A stretch of DNA of 64,000 nt from Plasmodium malariae (GCF_900090045.1 NC_041787.1:1508001-1572000), one strand, 5' to 3'. Shown: positions 14,288-29,095, numbered from the stretch's first letter. Notes: generated from the letters alone by a model not told the origin. Numbers and translations: made by a program.

Positions 14288-16185
14288 ATTTGTATATGCT
14301 CGAATAACTGAATGTCGAAGAAAACCTTGGGGTTTGTGTATAAACCTACTGTTAACTTGTGCCTCAGCTAGACTTTATTTCTCTTTAAATTAACTTTAAT
14401 TTGCCGTTAATTTAGTATAGTATAATGTGTAGTATGATTTAATTTTTTTTTTCTTTTTTTTTTTATGTGTAATCCTTTTTGTTGGCTATTACAAGTGCCG
14501 CATTTTTTTTAAAAGAACACTGTCCATGACACATGTACATACACAATTATAATTTAAAAAATATTTTAATTTTTAACACTTTTTTTTCCTTTATTTTTAG
14601 TGTAATAGGCGATACGCAATATTGTTTTTGACTCCTTTTGTCCTTTCATTTTCTTTTTTTTTCCTTTCCCACTTCATCTTTTTATTTATGTGCACGTTAT
14701 GAAGCAGTGTATATATCCACATATATCACAGTTGTATATATATAACACACATAATATATATATATAATATGTACGTATAATGCATTATACAAATATATAT
14801 TCATTTATATGATTTGTTTGATGTGTAGATAAATACTATTGCAGTCTATAGATGGTATAAAAGATTAACAAATTTTTGTCTTTTAAACTAATTTTAATAA
14901 TTTTTAGAAATGAATCCTCATCATTTATTAATATATATCTAATGTGAAATTATATTAAAGCATTGTATTATCTATATCATTTAAAAATGTAAAACAAAAA
15001 TATAGACAGGCATAAGGGAAGAAATGCCCTCATAGTAACGAACAGAAGGTGATCATAAATAGCAACAGGGAATTTCTATAAAAAAGTGCAAACGTACAGT
15101 GCAGATAATTTTTCTTTTTTGTCCTTCTTTCTTTTTTCCCTCTTTCTTATATTTTTCTCATTTTTCAAGCAATATTTGATCTTATAAAATTCTCTAAGTT
15201 TTTGTGTATATTTTATTGTGTCATGTTTGTATGGAAATAAAAAACATTCTTAAATGGACTTAGCACAAAAGTGTTCAATGCATAAACGTTGGGTATTTTA
15301 TATATTTCCACATTTTGTATTTTACGATCATGTATATATACATACTTACAACCATTCTTACATACAAATATACATACATACATGCAAATATACATACATA
15401 CAAATACACTTACATATAAATACACTTACATACAAATACACTTACATACAAATACACTTACATACAAATACACTTACATACAAATACACTTACATACAAA
15501 TACACTTACATACAAATACACTTACATACAAATACACTTACATACAAATACACTTACATACAAATACACTTACATACAAATACACTTACATACAAATACA
15601 CTTACATACAAATACACTTACATACAAATACACTTACATACAAATACACTTACATACAAATACACTTACATACAAATACACTTACATACAAATACACTTA
15701 CATACAAATACACTTACATACAAATACACTTACATACAAATACACTTACATACAAATATACTTACATACATACAAATCGTAAATATATATATGCACATCA
15801 TACACCGTATATGAACGATCTGTTATATCATACATGTAACACATTTTCCACCTATGACGTTAAGTAATAAATTAAACATTTAATACATTTGTGTTCTCTC
15901 AATATACTATTAAATGGGGAAAAATTTTAAACTTAATTTTATTAAATGAAGAAAATCAAATGAATAAATCTTCTGTTAACATTTTTTTTTTAACGAAATG
16001 AAAAGAACAGGAAAGGCAAAAAAAATAAAACAAAATGAGATAAAATAAAACATTATGCAATACAATAAAACATAATAAAACAAAACAAAGTTAAAATGTT
16101 GATATGAAATACATAAACATGTATATTTATATCTCACAGGATATCAAATGGGTTTTATGCTAATTAACAAGCCATATATATATTG

Positions 16186-16216
<31 letters not shown>

Positions 16217-17424
16217 GTTACATACGTATGCTTATAATATACAAATATGCATATACATACATATGTATGCAAGAACATAGAAATATAAATGTTTGTATGC
16301 ATACATCCCCTTTTGTATTCGTCATATTATGTTATTATATGTCAACCCTTTATTCTTTTAATATCTTTACAAAACATAATTTAAAAAAAAAAAAAATGGA
16401 AAAGCAAAGAAAATAAAGAAAGAGATTTTTTAACATATTCATTTATTACATTTAGTACAATCATTACTACGTGCAAATTTGAATTAAAAAACATATATAT
16501 GCGTATGATATTTTTTTAAATTATTCGCTCTTGTATTAAAATTTTATATATATGATAGAATTATTAAAATTCAATTATATTTTTCAATTTTACATTCTGA
16601 AAAAAAAAATCTTGAAAAATAAGAAGCCATAAAAAGAAACATAAGAAGCGCAAAAATCGTATAAAAAACGCAGTAAACGTTAAAAATGTAAAAAAAAAGT
16701 AGTAAACGCTGAAATCGTAAAAACGCAGAAAGCGATAAACGTAATGAACGTAAAAAGCATAAAACAAATGACCGAAATAAACAGAATGAAAAATAATTTA
16801 TCTTTTTAATATTTTCGTATTTCATATATTCATGTTTTTCATTTTTTAAAAAATAACATAGTATTTTTAATAAAGTTGAAAAGGGAAAGTATTAAAAATA
16901 TTATTGATATTATAAAGTTCGTTTAATTGTAAATATATATATAATATATAATGCTTTTTACTTGTTCATAAATATGTATATATCCATATATATATAACTG
17001 TTCGTGTATGCCCCATTATATAAGCGATATATATTACATAATTATTTTTCATTTTTTACGTAATTTATATATACGCTATATATGTTAATTCGAGAAAAAG
17101 TGAATTAAAGCGAAGATAAAAACGGAAATATATTAAATGAGAGAACAGAAAATTAAGAGAAAATTGTTTTTATAAATAAAACCTACATTTTTTCATTCTT
17201 AATATTTTACTCGAATTTATGCGTAGGAGCATAATAGCAAATTGCTCGTTACAGATATACATATTCGTATGTATCACTTGTGTACATATGTACATATATA
17301 TATATTTATATATACGTATACATGTGCATGTATATACCGTTAAGTAAATATATAAAAAAAAAGACCCTACATGAAAAAGCATATATATATATATATATAT
17401 ATAGTAGCTATACATTAGGACAAA
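14288..17424. other. 3.1-kb intergenic region with 16-bp minisatellite
   Basis: It separates the small coiled-coil gene from the Pat1-like gene on the same strand. The main element is the 16-bp minisatellite at 15401-15775. Around 16600-16790 there is an imperfect series of short AAACG/AAAACGC-type motifs, and several (TA)n stretches lie near 16195 and 17385. I see no coding exon. It probably holds the long 5'UTR and promoter of the next gene. Confidence 0.65.
15401..15775. repeat. 16-bp minisatellite (ACTTACATACAAATAC)n
   Basis: Roughly 22 nearly perfect head-to-tail copies of ACTTACATACAAATAC. The repeat has no stop codon in any + frame, and its period is not a multiple of three, so it yields two long, meaningless overlapping open frames. 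Confidence 0.97.
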
Positions 17425-20400
17425 ATGAAGAATTATAATTCAAGCAGTTCAAGGAACAAATATAAGGGTGAGAATAGCAGCTATAATAATGGTTATAGTG
17501 GTTACAATTACTATAACAACTATTATTATAATAACAATTTGTCTTATTACAAAAAAAAAAATAGTATATATGGAAAAGGTGTGTACTATAATGAATATAC
17601 GAAGGAAAAGGATAAAAATAATAAAAACTCAGATATAATTTTACATAAAAAGTATGATGACAAAAAAAATGAGATTGAACAAGAATTAAACGAAATTGAC
17701 CAAATAAAAAATGATAGTGTTCTTGAAGAAGTAGATAAAATTAATAACATCACATTTGGTAATGATGATAATTTGGATTGTGATTTTTCTTATATTATGA
17801 GTAATAATTTAATTGAAAATGAAAAGAAAATATTTAAATTAAATAAGTTAGAAAATAAAAATCTGAATTGTTCAGAATTTTCTAAATTAGAGGAAAATAA
17901 TGATAATTTATTAGATGATAGTAGTACTGATTTTATAAAAATGGGGGAAAATAAGAGAAAAGAACATTTTTTAAAATATGAGAATGAAATAAATTACAAT
18001 GAAAGAAATAGAAAAAAGGGAACACAAAATGATAATATTATTCATAGTAATAATAAAAATGTGGAAAAAAAAATGCTTTCCAAAAATAATAAAGTAAGTA
18101 AAGAAAATGATGACCTGTTTCAATTTGATAATAAAGTATCCAACTTAACGGAGTTTATAAATAAAAATATATTTTACTCTAATGAGAATGACGAGCTGAA
18201 TGATGGACAGTCGTCAGGAAATGGAGATCCATTTAATTTTATGAATTTTGATACCACTAATGAAGGTTTTAAAGAATTGAGGGAGTTAAAAAAGGATTAT
18301 AGGAATAATAAAAATATTATAAACGTTACACACGAAAATGAGGAAAATGGAAAAAATAATTATGTGAAAAAAAAAGTAAATAGTGAGGAAGAGGATGAAG
18401 AAATAACGGAAAAAAAAGAAAAAAGACTGGATGAATGTAAACTGAGTGAAAATGAATTTACAAGAATGCATTTATTGAGCAGTTATGAACAAATTCATGA
18501 CAACAGAACATATAATAATGAAAATTACAAAGATGTGGATTATTTTAGCTGTTTAAAAAAAAAAAATATGAACATTACAGGATATAATAAAAGATGGAAA
18601 GATGAAAGTAATGATATTGATAGCGATAATATTAATGAAAAAAGTAGCGGTAGTAATAACAATAATAGGAGTAAATACAATAGTAGGAGTACGAGCAATA
18701 ATAATGATAGTAACAATAATATCAGTGGTAATGGTAAAACTTTGTTGGAACAAAATTATTCTGAACACGCAAGAATTTTAACGCTTAACATGATGAACAA
18801 CATGGATAATATTTTTTCCGCAAGCGGTATAAATGAATTAGTGGAGTCAAAAAATTTTGTTGCTGATGAGAAACTCGATTTGTTAAATGAAGTTAGAAAC
18901 GTATATAGTGATATGAACGATTTGAAGGGAATGAATGACAAGAATGGTATGAATGATATGAAGTGCACAAAGCGAATGAAGGACAAGAAGGCCATCAACA
19001 ATATGAGGGAGGTGAACGGTGTGAATAATGTTGAAGTGTATGAAGTGAAACACATGAGAAACCAAAATGATATAAACAGCATTCTAGAGTCTAGCTATAT
19101 TAATGGTGGTACTGGCATTAATGAAAATTATGTGGTTACGTCAAATAAATATCCAAGAAATAATGTTAATAATTTTAAGCTGAAAGATAATGATATTAAT
19201 GAAACTTTTTTGTTACATATTAATGAAAAAAAGGATATACCCTATAAGAATAGAGTTAACTATAATTTAAATAATAGTAATAATAAGTATAATGATATTA
19301 GTGAAGGTTTAAAGAACTATAGGGAAGAAGAATATTCAAATGAAAATTGTATATCCCAAGAGCATATGATAAGAAAAAATGAAGAAGAAGGAAAAACAAA
19401 ATATTTTGTTTGCAATATAAATAATGATGATAAAGATACAGATTTAAGAGAATTAAAGTATAACAAAGAAATATTACATGATGAACATATACTAAGTAAT
19501 GCTGATAATTTTTTATTAAGAAACCATTTTGAAGATGAAAATTATTATATAAATTTAAATAGTAAATTAAATAATTTTACAGAAGATGATTTGCTTTATT
19601 TGAAAGACGAAGAAAACATTAAATTAAATGCTGAAGAAGATATGAACGTTTTGAATATTTTAAATGAATATTACCTAGATGCTAAATCAACTGATTTTAT
19701 GTTAATGGGAAAAAATAAGGAGATATTTGCAGATGAAGACCAAAATGTAGAAAGCAAAAATAACATACCTGACGGGATAAGTAAACCACACACGAATGAT
19801 GATCGTAGTTACGTTAAAAACTATGGTCAGGGGAAAGATAGTGGTTATGACCATGGGTGTGATGGAAAATATGATAGTAATGAGCATGAAGATGCTCATT
19901 ATTATAGCTCTAAACAGGGGGGAATTGATATTCATATAGAAACAGTAACGCCCCATAAGGGAAACAATGTTTATGTTAACAGTGGGAAAACGATTGATGA
20001 TGTACCCATGAGAGAGATTCATGTAAAAGATGCACGTGTTAGAGGCCCCCGTTTGAGTGATCCCCATTTGAGCGATTCCCGCATAAGTGATAATAACAAA
20101 AGTATTCAGAACGAGGAGGGAAATAGTACCAAAGCAAGAAACATCATGCCTAATTATGGGAGTGGAACTAATAACATTCGCCTGAGCAAAAATTTGGACA
20201 CGAACAATTTTTCTAAAAAGAATTATATCGGTATGTATAAGAACAACATAAAGGATAGACCGAGTAGGAGTACACCAAATGTATATATAGAAAAGCACGA
20301 ACAGAAAGGAGAGTATTTTCATAGGAATAGTGAAAGAGGAGCAAATCAAAACGAGCTGCACGCAGGTAATTATTGCATGGCGGCACCTGACGGTAACAAT

Positions 20401-23393
20401 AACAGTAATTATAACAGCAGCGGTAACTACAACATTAATGGTATCATTAACCATAACTATAACTACTTTACCAATGACAAAACGCATGCATACTGTGGGA
20501 AGAGTGTAAATGGAAATGATTTCTATAAAGCAGCATTTGAAAGAAGTGTAGTGAGCAATGAGAATTACGTTACCAAGTTAAGGAAGCAAAACATGCTTAA
20601 GTTGACCAAGTTTTTGAAAACGAGTTATATGAATATGCATATAAAGCAAATAAATGAAAAGTTGTACCATTATTACAGATTTATAAACAAAATTAGTGCT
20701 AATATTAAGAAGCACAAATACCATATAAAATATAAAAATATTATGCAAAAGAGTGATAAGGATAAACTGCTAAGAATTCAATTATCTTATATGATCATAA
20801 ATCCATGTATTCAAAAAAATAGTGGAAAATGGAATTTTAAAAATGAAGAAAAAGGAGATAAGGAAAACATAAATACATTACTTAATCATGATACTGTGTT
20901 GAATCATGACTCATTGTTGAATATGAACAAAGGTGAAAAAACATTAATTCCACATTTTGATAAAAATAAAATATCAAGTCATACAATGAATAATAGTGAG
21001 GCCGTTTTTAAAGACTTGCCTAGCAATAAATATCAGAAAATTTTGAACAGTTATAAAAGCGAAAATGAAGAGGAGCACGTACAAAATGATGATCATATGG
21101 AAAATGATGAACCCATGCAGAATAGTGAAACTCTTTTGTTATTAGAAAAATTAAAACAAAACTATTTTCTGAACCAGGATTTTAGTATCCTTTATCCCAG
21201 TGGAAAAGATGATAAATTAGATGCATTATTAGATGAAAGGAATTTTGATATGTCTAATGAAAATTTTTTAAATATTAATTTAAATAAGATTTTGAACTTT
21301 TCCACTTTATCTGAAGATAATCTAAAAGATCATGAAAATGAAGCACTAAGAGGAGGGGAGCCCAATGAAAGGTATACGGAAAATACTTATGTAGATGATA
21401 ATGCAAAAATGTTTCTTCAGATGTGCAAAAAAAGAGGCATAAGTGAGGAAAATAATCAGGGAGATGCATATAATGAAGCTGGGGATAAGAACGAAGAGAG
21501 TAGAGAAGAAGAGGAAGAAGCAGGTGAAGGAGGACACAAGGAAGAAAAACAAAATATAAAGAAACTTGATAACAACAACGACGATGAAACAAAAACTAGA
21601 TATAAAAATGATGATTATGAAAACAGCTTGTATATGGTTAATGGAGGAGATAATATATGTAAATATGAAAATATTAAGAAGTTAGGAAGGTATGTATTTG
21701 CAACAGTACATGAACCAAGAAATTTAATAACGCTAGTTAAAATGAAAGATACTGAAGGAACAGATGAAATAATAGATAAAATTAAATTTATAATAAAGAG
21801 CGAAGTGGGTGATGATATAGTTGAAGAGGACGAGCAGGAGCTGGGTATAACTGCGAATGAAATTAATACCAAAAGTTATCATCAGCAAAAGGAAAGTAGA
21901 TATTCTCTTGACAAGAGAAGGAACAGCTATTTAATAACTTCCAACATTAACAGTAATATGAAGAATAATATGATAAAAAAGATTCTAGAGGTAATATGGG
22001 ATCTGTATATAGATATAAAAAATTTGTATAAAGATATTGATAAATGCCCTTACACTCATATAGGAACTATATCTAAATATAATGAGGATATAAAAAGAAA
22101 GAAAAACACACTGTTTAATTTTATCTTTTTAAATAAAATAAATGATGATACGCAAATGGTATATTCTTACGCTGATAACAACAATATATTTTTAAAAAAA
22201 AATATTACTAATGTAGATATTATTATGAACAAATATGTGTATTTATATATAACCAACACATTATATAATAATATAATAACTAGTACCAATATTGACCATT
22301 TTTCCTTTCCCAATATTGAAGATTTAATAACTAGTCTGACATTTGATCAAAAGTTTGTAAGTAGGTGTGTTAGGAGGTCCTATGAAGGAATTGCAGGTGG
22401 CGGAAAAAATGGATTGTGCCAGGGTAAAGGAGATAAAGTAGATAGATGTGATATAAGTGATAACGCTGATAAAACTGATAAAGCAGGAAAGAACCACCTG
22501 AGCACAGTTAGCAATGAAAGCAACATAGGTAACATATTTTTGTATCCCTTCCCCTACGAAAACAACGAGGTTAAATTGAGCAGTTTTGATATATTTGGTA
22601 AGACAATAATGTTTAATTGTAAATATAGTTATTATAATTTTGAAAATTACAATAATTATGACTGTTTTAACAAGATGATGGTACCAAAGGAAAAAAAAAA
22701 AAAATCTTTTTTCCTTTTTAAAGAAAAGGAAAATAGAAAAGGCACAAGTCAAAGTACAGAAGCAGATAACATACTATTAGCAGATAGTTTAAAAATCCAT
22801 AATGATATAGAAATATGTGAAATGGACAAAAATCAAATTAAGAATGACCTTTGTAGGTTGAGAAGTGTATACTACTTATTTGTAAAAAGCATATTAAAAA
22901 ATAAGGGTGCATATATATATAAAAAAATTTTTAAAATTATTAAAAAAAAAAAGAGAATGTCATTAATATATACCTTGTTTAGTAATTATTTATTAATGTT
23001 TTATATTTTTTCCCAAGTGGATGAATGCTTTGATAGTAAATTTGAATATGAAGAATTTCTTAAATTACAGCTGTTACATATTAATACAAATATAAATACA
23101 ATTAATAAGTTATTGAAAAATGAAAAGGCACAAAACAAACCTTTATTACAGCAAGAGCAAAATTTAAATAATCCTCAACAACGACAGAACATACGATATA
23201 AATTGTACAATGCAAATGTATATACTTCATTGTATATATATCTTATTGACATAACATTATCTTATTTATTTACTCCTGACATAGGAATAAAGTTTTTTCA
23301 AAACATTCTATCTCTCATTTTGTTTTACAATTATATCAATTTGTATATAACGAAAATTCTTTTTTATAAGGTAAGACTTTAAAAAGTGTCAAA

Positions 23394-23429
<36 letters not shown>

Positions 23430-24274
23430 GCTTGTATGCTTATCCAGCTTTTTATATTTTTCCCAATATCCCACGTTTTTTCATTTCTCATTTTACTCCT
23501 TTCCTTCGTAGAGCGGAGCGGGGCTGTTAACGATACTACTGGTGAAAATAATTCCGTACGTCAAAGAATTTGACAGGTTTGGGCACACGAACACATATAT
23601 TATATATATATATATTATGTATATGGAAAAATGTGGTATCATTGTAAGAACTGCATTTCAAAATGTTTATAAAGTGTTTATTTTGTTTATTCCGTCTATG
23701 TCGTTTATTTTTTAATTTTTTTCTTTTTTTTTTTTTTCCAGAAATCTCATAATTTGCTTCCTATACTCAGTGCTGAATAGCATGTTTTATATTTTAAGTA
23801 ACATATTTTATTATCACTTAAATAATGAGAAAAAAAACAAAAAATACATAGGCAACGAATCAGAATTGTATTCCAAAATTTTAACGTCTATGACGAATGA
23901 AATAGACTTTTATAAAATTGTGTACAAAAGTGTGTGTAGTTATTCACATCAGGAAAGATTTTACGAGGATGAAATAGCCTACATGCTGCAGTAAGGATAT
24001 GAAGAAGGCGTAAAATTGCTCATTTTATTCTGTGTGTGCATGTACATACACATATACATATATTTATATTGCTTGCATATTTATGTGATATCCATTTTTC
24101 ATGGTTCATCGATTGTTGATCGTACGTTTTACTACTAGTATATTGGAAATTTTGATTACCCTTTACTCATTTTATTCCTTTTTTATTTTTTTTTTTTTTT
24201 TCCTGTTTCATTTCGACAGAGATTTAGGAAAAGATGATATTGTAAAGGTCATAATGAATCATATAAAAACTTAA
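17425..24274 (+). CDS. large Asn-rich protein, candidate divergent Pat1 (mRNA-decay factor)
   Basis: Exons 17425-23370, 23512-23576, 23742-23990 and 24220-24274 join in phase to 2104 residues. Residues 1-1030 are Asn/Lys/Asp low complexity. The conserved part resembles the Pat1 (topoisomerase II-associated protein PAT1) family in order: a helix around 1045-1130 with DKDKLLRIQLSYMIINP (Pat1: EK..L.KIQ..QL...NPY); KLGRYVFATVHEPRNLITLV near 1417 (Pat1: LGKL..SSV..PR.LI); MIKKILEVIWDLYIDIKNLY near 1514; and ILKNKGAYIYKKIFKIIKKK with LIYTLFSNYL near 1820-1855 (Pat1: KGKKLI.RILP, then L...LFSN). Hydrophobic C-terminal helices continue to the end. In yeast and human, Pat1 links DDX6/Dhh1, Lsm1-7 and the decapping enzyme. 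The gene structure is firm; the family call is motif-level inference without an alignment. A membrane protein is the alternative reading of the hydrophobic C-terminus. Confidence 0.88.
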
Positions 24275-25593
24275 ATTGCAAGGGTTCATATAGCCAAGTA
24301 GTAGATTTATTTATGTTAGATACACGAACTGGGTATATAGGTAAAAGTGTCGTTAAGGTATTGCAATGGATGGCAAAATATTTTGTAAGTTGATAAAATA
24401 TTGCACACTCCGTAATTTTGATATGAATAAAATTAAATTTATCATGATTTGAATTTTTAATGTTTTTATCTCTACATATATGCATTATAAGAAAGGAAAA
24501 AATGATATGCACATATATTTACGTGCATATATATATATATATATTCACATTTACATGTACCTACATATACATATTATATATATATGCATAATTACAGAAC
24601 AGACACACTTTTTATAATATACTATTAATGTAACTACCTTTTTTTGTTTAACCCTTTTTTTTCGATACAAATTATTTAATAAACATTTTAAATAAAATGG
24701 GCATATGCGGACATCCGTAAGTGTCCACATATATGCAATGTGCAAATATGTACACAAATATATGTTTATACACGTGCATACACATTTGTATATGGTTAAA
24801 AATTTGCCATTTTTTAAATTAACTCTAGTTTATTAAATCTCTTAATAGTATGATGTGTATTAAAAAAAAAAAAGAAGAGAAGGTAAACTGAAGTACAATA
24901 AAAGCGATTAATTTTTTTATATTGTCTTGGTTTATTTTTTTTAAGAAAATGTAGGATGGAACAAAATTTGTAAATTCAAAGGATTGTAAAAGAAAAAAAA
25001 AAAAAAAAAAAAAAGAGGCATATTTTTACCAATTCGCAAAGCAATAAAACACAAAAAAGAAGGGGTAAAAATGAAAAATTAAAGTAAAATTAAAATTAAA
25101 GTAAAAATAAAAATAAGAAATGCTATTTAAAATGTACGTGATAAGACTTCTTTATTCGAAGAATACCGTTATATGCTGAATATGCGCAGCTCAACATGAA
25201 TTTTGTTTAACATTGTGCATACATAATTATGTTTACCTTATCATTGGGCATGAGGAGAAGAAAAAAGAAAAGAAAAACATATAAACGTATACACCTATAA
25301 ACATGCACGCGTACACAGCTAAAAACACACAGGCGTGTAAAATCCAAAACACATATACACATAAACATGGATGATAAATGAATGGGAACAATACATGTTC
25401 TAATAACATTTCCACTAAAAATAGTACGTTTGTTCCATTTTAGTGATAAAATGGTGTATAATATTAAAAAAAAAATAAAAAAAAAAAAAAACATACAATA
25501 AAGAGTAATAAAGCGTAATAAATAATAACACAGCACCGACAACAAGTAATGTCTTACCAACCCGCCCAAGCGTAAACTATCTACTTATATATT
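24275..25593. other. intergenic between convergent genes
   Basis: Tail-to-tail spacer between the Pat1-like gene and GST. It is AT-rich with A-runs near 24990-25013 and 25468-25491. Apparent frames on the minus strand are hydrophobic shadows of A-rich sequence. No gene is seen. Confidence 0.7.
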
Positions 25594-26402
25594 TTAATAA
25601 ATGCTTTCCTTCCTATTAGTAATATAATTTTTAATATTAGGGAGGTTACTTATAAATTCATTATGTGCTTTTAATAAAGGAAAATTTTTTAAACTGTTAG
25701 GATATTTTGTTTCTATATCATCATATAAATTAAAAACAGCTAAATCAGCATATGTTAAATTATCACCTACAAAATAATTTGTATTATTCTTTTTTAGAAG
25801 TTTTTCAAAATATCCTGACCATTTAGGTAACTCTTCATTAAGAAACGTGGTTTCATTTTGTTTAAATAAATTAGTGTTATTAAATTTATAATGTATATCT
25901 TGAACACCACAAAATATCATATCTGCATAAAATTCATTTAATTCACTATTCCCACTAATATTATATTTTTTGGACAAATATCGTACTATTGCTTGGCTTT
26001 GCGCAAATATCAAATTACCTACTTCTAATATTGGTACTTGATTAAATGGTATTTCTTTTTCTTTTTTAAAATTTTTAAATTCTGCAAATGCATCCCCATT
26101 TTCTCCAAATCTTTTGTCTGTATATTTTATTCCCAGGTATGCAAAAATTAACCTGATCAGTTCAGCTTTTCCCCTTCGAAAAAAAAAAAATAAATAACAA
26201 GGTAATAATCAGCAGATATGTGCAAGCTCAATGAGGTAAATAGAGTACTTATAACAAAAGAGTTCTAAGCTCGAATGTATAATGTGTATATACATAGATA
26301 TAGATACATGCACGTATGCAATGGAAGTAAACTAATGCTTCTTCTTCTTTTTTTTTTTTTTAACCTTGCGTCGAAATAGTACAATACTATATCCTCCGTC
26401 AT
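25594..26402 (-). CDS. GST: glutathione S-transferase, 2 exons
   Basis: The glutathione S-transferase that in Plasmodium conjugates glutathione and binds hemin. Exon 1 is 26402-26365 ([13 protein letters not shown]), the intron is GT..AG (26364-26174), and exon 2 is 26173-25594. The joined product has 205 residues. The N-terminal thioredoxin-fold domain has the catalytic Tyr region ([15 protein letters not shown]) and the glutathione-binding VPIL and QSQAIVRYL. The helical C-terminal domain has the loop NFVKQNET-like segment ([12 protein letters not shown]) that controls dimer-tetramer exchange in the P. falciparum enzyme. It lacks the short Asn-rich insert I recall near residue 146 of the P. 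falciparum protein, as does P. vivax GST. The identity is certain. Confidence 0.97.
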
Positions 26403-26958
26403 TTATGCTTAACACCGTGGACGTAACAAAAGTATGCAGGCAAATACATCAAACACAGCAGTATTTTATGTGTACACGAGTTAATGTACGCACATAGATA
26501 TGAAGAACATAAATGTTCCTTTACTGCTGAACGAGCAACAGTAACAATCATAAAAAAAAAGAAAAAAAATGAAGAAAAATGAAGAAAAACAACAAATAAA
26601 TGAACGAAGGAACGTACGAATAAACGAAAAGAAAACGTGTTAACAAAAGAAACGGCTAAAAATAAGGAAGACTCAATAAAAAGGTATACGATTAAGTAGA
26701 TAACAAACAAAAGATAAATCTGTGAATACACACGAGCGTGATATATGTAAAGCATAAAAATGTTCTCATGGAAGGAGAAAATAAAAGAATAGATATAAGT
26801 TCCTTAAACACATAATAAAAATACACCTAATTTTTTTTTTTACATTAAATCATGGATGCTACACATAATATGGGTTTAAGATAAAATAAAGAAAAAAAAA
26901 ATAACAAAAAAAATATTATTATAATATATATATATATATATTATGTTATTATTTTTCT

Positions 26959-26961
<3 letters not shown>

Positions 26962-27006
<45 letters not shown>
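26962..27006. repeat. (TA)n microsatellite
   Basis: A pure TA run in the region upstream of GST. Confidence 0.9.
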
Positions 27007-27011
<5 letters not shown>

Positions 27012-27502
27012 GTATATATTCGCGTTAATTCGCCATTTCATTAGTTTGTTATCGCTCCAATTACATTTTTTTCGTATTAATATAAATATTAAAATAAATG
27101 TGAGTTACAATAATAATACTATAATATAATAACAATTACAAAATGAAAAGGTAAATAAAAATATAATTATTTAGAAGTAGGATGTAAAAAATAAAAAAAT
27201 TGAAGAAAAAAATAACAGTAAAAGAAAAAAAAAAAAACACTAGTACATGTAGAAAAGTGTACGTAGAAACTTGAATTTAATAAAGCCATGACAAAAATAT
27301 AAAATATTTAAAAAGAATAATTGTTAATTTTGAAATAGATGAAAAAAAAAAAAAAAATTAAAATAAAATAAAACAAAATAAAAAAAAAATAAAAAAACAT
27401 AAAAAAATACTTTAAGCAGCAAAATTGTTAAAGTCGAAGAATAAAAAGTATCATTTTATGGAAAACCAAGAATTGCGTACAGGAATACATAGTACACTTA
27501 GA

Positions 27503-27537
<35 letters not shown>

Positions 27538-29095
27538 TACGTATAATAATATATATATATAATAATACAAATATGCTGTGTTATTAAAACGTGCGACGGC
27601 ATAGATCTTTGCAATATTGAAAAAAATGCTATGAAAGAAAAATGTTTGAAAATTAGGGAACACGTGTTACCATAAAAATAGTGTAGTTCGTTCTTCATTA
27701 AACTACCTTTATTTGTAAATGTATTTATTATTTCTTCTTTTTACGTTATTTTTATTTTATTTTTACTTTATTTTTATTTTATTATTATTTTATTATTATT
27801 TTATTATTATTTTATTTTTATTTTATTTTTATTTTATTTTTATTTTATTTTTATTTTATTTTTATTTTTATTTATTTTTTATTTTATTATTTTATTATTT
27901 TATTTTATTTTATTTTTTTATTTTATTTTTTTATTTTTACATTTTATTCTTATTTTTATATTTTATTCTGATTTTATTTTATATTTTTCGTTACGCGTTT
28001 TTACAAGTTTATTCATTGAAAAAAATCGCTTAAGCATGAACTCATAAGTATATGTTTTATCCTTGATTTCATTCAGCTCAACACATCGTTGCTGCTGTTT
28101 TGATAGCTTTTATTATAACACATGCGTGCATACGTAGATCCATACTCTTACTTATTTGAATATTGTAGAGCTATATGTCACAATAGTCAATGTAGTTTAT
28201 TATTTCCCTGCACTTTTTTATTTTAACCCGATGCCGCTCTTCTATCCTTTTTAATTTTTTCGTAATTTTTATTTTTTTTGTATTTTTTTTAAAAGGTACT
28301 AATTACTGCTAATTTTTGATTTGTAAAAAAGGGGAAGTTCGTTAGATCTTGTAAAATAAAATTGCTTTTATAGTTGTGGTACCAAAGTGTATGTTAAAAT
28401 ATTTGTAACCTTAAGAATATTTTGTGCATACTATATATTTTTTTAAGTTTGTGTGTATACAGTATGTTTCAATAGAATGAACAAATACCACATCACACCT
28501 TAACATACATTTGTTCGTACATATGTATGTAATTATATATATTTATATATGTATAAGAATAAACAGGAAAAAAAAAAAAGTAAAATAAAAATCTTTTCTG
28601 CATACTTTTTTTATTCTATGACTGAGTTCACCTTTTTACTTTTTTTATTTTTTAAAAAAAAAAGAAAAAATCCCAAAAATATATGATATGAATTTTTAAA
28701 ATATAATATATTTTTTTTATTAAAAGAGGTAAATATATCTATCTCGTTGCTGTTTTTCAATAATTTAGATGTTATCAAGTATTTGTCATAAATTTTTTCT
28801 TTTTTTAAACTCAAATTAATTGAAGTATAACTATAAAGGATAAAATATGTAAAAAATAAAAATAAAAGAAAAAAATTGAAGTAAACAAATAAACGGAATA
28901 AACGAAGTCAAGAAAGTATAAATAAGAAAAATTGCACGAACGATTAGAAGTAATAAAGAAGAGCATATCGAAATAGAACGAGAAGTGCAAAACTGAACAG
29001 GGACACGTATAAAGAAATTTGCCAAGCTGATTGTAAAAAGATAAAAATATAGAACTAAAATAATAAAATATTAAAGAGTTACATAAAAAAAAAAA

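Noticed and set aside
15401..15775. Regular repeats considered as a CRISPR array
   Set aside because: The units abut without unique spacers, and the genome is eukaryotic.
15254..15867. Two overlapping frames of about 190 codons (HTNTLTYKYTYIQIHL repeats)
   Set aside because: Artefact of the 16-bp minisatellite, which lacks stops in all frames; the same peptide appears in both frames.
21275..21592. Antisense frames inside the Pat1-like, FHA and helicase genes (for example 19702-20487, 41858-42232, 48244-48903)
   Set aside because: Hydrophobic shadows of Asn/Lys/Glu-rich coding strands; no independent start context, splice sites or composition signal.
27719..28033. Phe/Tyr/Leu-rich frame resembling a membrane protein
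   Set aside because: It is translated TTTTATTTTTATT low-complexity DNA with no codon-level signal.
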